Source of the DNA: an uncultured Gammaproteobacteria bacterium
GTDB lineage: Bacteria; Pseudomonadota; Gammaproteobacteria; CAIUAS01
Assembly (NCBI GenBank): GCA_903897205.1
Contig: CAIUAS010000345.1
Span: 1-6,651 of the forward strand
Length of the DNA: 6,651 nucleotides
Reading direction: 5' to 3'
Position 1 is the first letter of the stretch. Every line of letters begins with the position of its first letter. The notes under the pieces were generated by a model. That model did no database searches and was not told the DNA's origin. It saw only the letters and a list, made by a program, of their open reading frames with translations. The position numbers and the translations under genes are program-made. This document shows positions 5,447-6,651 of the stretch, one piece after another.

Positions 5447-6565
5447 ATGATGTCTTTAGCCTCTCATCAATTTAGCAGGCGTATCTTAAATTGGTTTGCC
5501 AAACATGGTCGCAAAAATTTGCCTTAGCAACAGCCCAATAATGCTTATCGGGTGTGGGTTTCAGAAATCATGTTGCAACAAACTCAAGTAACTACGGTTA
5601 TTCCCTATTTTTTACGTTTTATAAAGCAATTTCCTGATTTAAAAACGCTCGCCAAAGCGGAAATAGATGAGGTTTTAGCGCTTTGGGCTGGCTTAGGTTA
5701 TTATGCGCGGGCACGCAATTTACATCGCACCGCTAAAATTATTGCGGAAGAATATCATAGTCAATTTCCTCAAACAGTCGATGCTTTACAAAAACTACCT
5801 GGCATCGGCCGTTCAACCGCAGGTGCAATATTAGCTTTGAGCAGCAATATTCGCGCTCCTATTCTTGATGGAAATGTTAGGCGTGTATTAACGCGCTTTC
5901 ATGCTATTGCAGGCTGGCCTGGTATCTCTGCTATCACTGAACAATTATGGGAGATTGCAGAGAAATATACGCCTAAACAACAAGTAGCCGAATACACGCA
6001 AGCCATGATGGATTTAGGCGCTACTGTTTGCACGCGTTCGCAGCCTAAATGTGATAGTTGCCCTTTACAATCCCATTGCCAAGCCTATGCTTCTGGCGCG
6101 CCGACTCGTTATCCTATTTCCAAACCAACAAAGCAATTGCCCGTAAAAACAACCCACATGTTGTTGTTGAATAATCAACAAGGTGAAATATTATTAATTA
6201 AGCGACCGCCGGTTGGTATCTGGGGAGGCTTATGGAGTTTGCCGGAATGCCCGCTAAATGAAGATATTGAAAATTGGTGCCAAAAATACCTTTTTTGCGA
6301 GATTAATAAACTGATCACCTGGCCCAGTTTGCGGCACACCTTTAGTCATTTTCACTTAGATATTGTTCCAATTGTTGCTTCGATATCGCATTGGGCACCC
6401 CCACTTATGGAATCTGACAACGCAGTCTGGTATAACCTAGCTCAAATAAATGCTAAGGGGGTTGCTGCCCCAATTAAACAATTACTGACTCAACTGAGTG
6501 AAAATAAACGCTTATGTCTCGAATTATCTTCTGCCAAAAATTACAAAAAGAAGCTCAAGGATTAG
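5447..6565 (+). pseudogene. mutY: mutY, full frame, interrupted by an in-frame TAG at codon 27
   Basis: Read from the ATG at 5447 (a second ATG follows directly at 5450; AGGAG at 5427-5431 lies 15 nt upstream, rather far), the frame gives MMSLASHQFSRRILNWFAKH, then GRKNLP, then TAG (5525-5527), then QQPNNAYRVWVSEIMLQQTQ. E. coli MutY has LPWQ at this point, so the stop replaces the conserved Trp (Trp24 in E. coli) by a single TGG-to-TAG change. Family similarity continues in the same frame on both sides, so this is neither a frameshift nor a wrongly placed start. The full frame would be 372 residues against 350 in E. coli. No other lesion is visible over the following 345 codons. Possible states are a recent nonsense mutation, a sequencing or assembly error, translation restart at GTG 5552, or amber suppression. 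I label it a pseudogene for the full-length product; whether activity is lost is not shown. Confidence 0.75.
5552..6565 (+). CDS. mutY: A/G-specific adenine glycosylase MutY, intact part downstream of the stop
   Basis: MutY removes adenine mispaired with 8-oxoguanine, preventing G:C to T:A transversions. The longest stop-free reading starts at GTG 5552 and gives 337 residues. It lacks about 35 N-terminal residues but keeps the catalytic Glu (VSEIMLQQT, residue 5), GLGYYARARNLH (48-59), the helix-hairpin-helix LPGIGRSTAGA (82-92), the catalytic Asp in ILDGNV (Asp106), the 4Fe-4S cysteines C-x6-C-x2-C-x5-C (160, 167, 170, 176) and the Nudix-like C-terminal domain with GIWGGLWSLPE (222-232) and the 8-oxoG-reading FSH (264-266, in RHTFSHFHLDI). 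No Shine-Dalgarno is visible before the GTG, which in homologues is an internal Val codon, so translation from here is doubtful. The next in-frame ATG (5570) would lose the catalytic Glu. The C-terminal tail runs 52 nt into yggX. Identity is secure; expression is uncertain. Confidence 0.8.
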   Translation: MWVSEIMLQQTQVTTVIPYFLRFIKQFPDLKTLAKAEIDEVLALWAGLGYYARARNLHRTAKIIAEEYHSQFPQTVDALQKLPGIGRSTAGAILALSSNIRAPILDGNVRRVLTRFHAIAGWPGISAITEQLWEIAEKYTPKQQVAEYTQAMMDLGATVCTRSQPKCDSCPLQSHCQAYASGAPTRYPISKPTKQLPVKTTHMLLLNNQQGEILLIKRPPVGIWGGLWSLPECPLNEDIENWCQKYLFCEINKLITWPSLRHTFSHFHLDIVPIVASISHWAPPLMESDNAVWYNLAQINAKGVAAPIKQLLTQLSENKRLCLELSSAKNYKKKLKD

Positions 6566-6651
6566 ATTATCCACCTTATCCTGGAGAATTAGGCAAAAAA
6601 ATTTATTTAACTATTAGTCAAGAGGCTTGGCAACAATGGCTTGCCCGCCAA
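6514..6651 (+). CDS. yggX: Fe(2+)-trafficking / Fe-S protection protein YggX, N-terminal part (3' end outside window)
   Basis: The 46 residues before the window edge read MSRIIFCQKLQKEAQGLDYP, then PYPGELGKKIYLTISQEAWQ and QWLARQ. They align closely with E. coli YggX (MSRTIFC...YPGELGKRIY..ISKEAW..W), a protein of about 90 residues, so roughly half is visible. Cys7, implicated in function in enteric YggX, is conserved. YggX is a small cytoplasmic protein that protects Fe-S clusters from oxidative damage and lowers the load of labile iron. It starts inside the end of mutY (52-nt overlap, different frame), so the two genes are co-transcribed and perhaps translationally coupled; only a weak GAG (6496-6498) stands about 15 nt upstream. 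The mutY-yggX pairing is widespread in gammaproteobacteria and makes sense because MutY carries a 4Fe-4S cluster. The in-frame TAG early in mutY could affect yggX expression through polarity. Confidence 0.93.
   Translation, partial: MSRIIFCQKLQKEAQGLDYPPYPGELGKKIYLTISQEAWQQWLARQ

Noticed and set aside
5351..5470. Protein-like minus-strand frame of about 42 codons across the asmA-mutY gap (contains LCGTPRAIIGEENFVITISC)
   Set aside because: It has no ATG, GTG or TTG start, lies partly inside mutY and the end of asmA, and I recognise no family. It could be a remnant, but chance is the simpler explanation.
5525..5527. TAG encoding pyrrolysine or a reassigned amino acid
   Set aside because: Other genes here (mutL, asmA, mutY itself at 6563, the crotonase in reverse) end at normal stops including TAG, and no Pyl machinery is visible. 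The residue replaced is a conserved Trp reachable by one base change.

Overview
The window looks like ordinary chromosome from a low-GC gammaproteobacterium. The gene content and order (mutL-miaA, then asmA-mutY-yggX) and the protein sequences resemble Legionella/Coxiella/Rickettsiella-type bacteria (Legionellales). That placement is inferred from remembered family sequences, not from a search. I see no mobile element, CRISPR array, rRNA or tRNA.

Layout: (i) Plus strand, 3-1693: the C-terminal half of the mismatch-repair protein MutL, cut by the window edge, followed 14 nt later by miaA (tRNA A37 dimethylallyltransferase). (ii) Minus strand, 1658-3064: a crotonase-family enoyl-CoA hydratase/isomerase followed by a divergent Ham1/ITPase-family pyrophosphatase, probably co-transcribed. 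The Ham1-like gene meets miaA tail to tail with a 36-bp overlap. (iii) 3065-3214: a 150-bp divergent intergenic region, A/T-rich, with a nested inverted repeat and a pair of 11-bp direct repeats spaced exactly 20 bp. (iv) Plus strand, 3215-6651: asmA (inner-membrane-anchored periplasmic protein of envelope biogenesis), mutY (adenine glycosylase) and the start of yggX (iron-trafficking / Fe-S protection protein), cut by the right edge.

The main anomaly is in mutY. The reading frame is recognisable from the ATG at 5447, but codon 27 (5525-5527) is TAG exactly where the family has the conserved Trp of the Leu-Pro-Trp-Gln motif. Everything downstream, including the catalytic residues, the Fe-S cysteines and the C-terminal 8-oxoG-recognition domain, reads without another lesion to 6565. 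This is a single TGG-to-TAG change: a young pseudogene, a sequence error, or a gene rescued by a GTG restart at 5552 or by amber readthrough.

Functionally the window is rich in genome-maintenance genes: MutL (mismatch repair), a Ham1-type nucleotide-pool protein, MutY (8-oxoG:A repair) and YggX (protection of Fe-S clusters such as the one in MutY). MiaA is linked to mutagenesis and to suppressor tRNA efficiency in E. coli. Both minus-strand enzymes carry substitutions at positions that are normally catalytic or base-recognising, so their default annotations should be read with care. I found no convincing novel multi-gene system.
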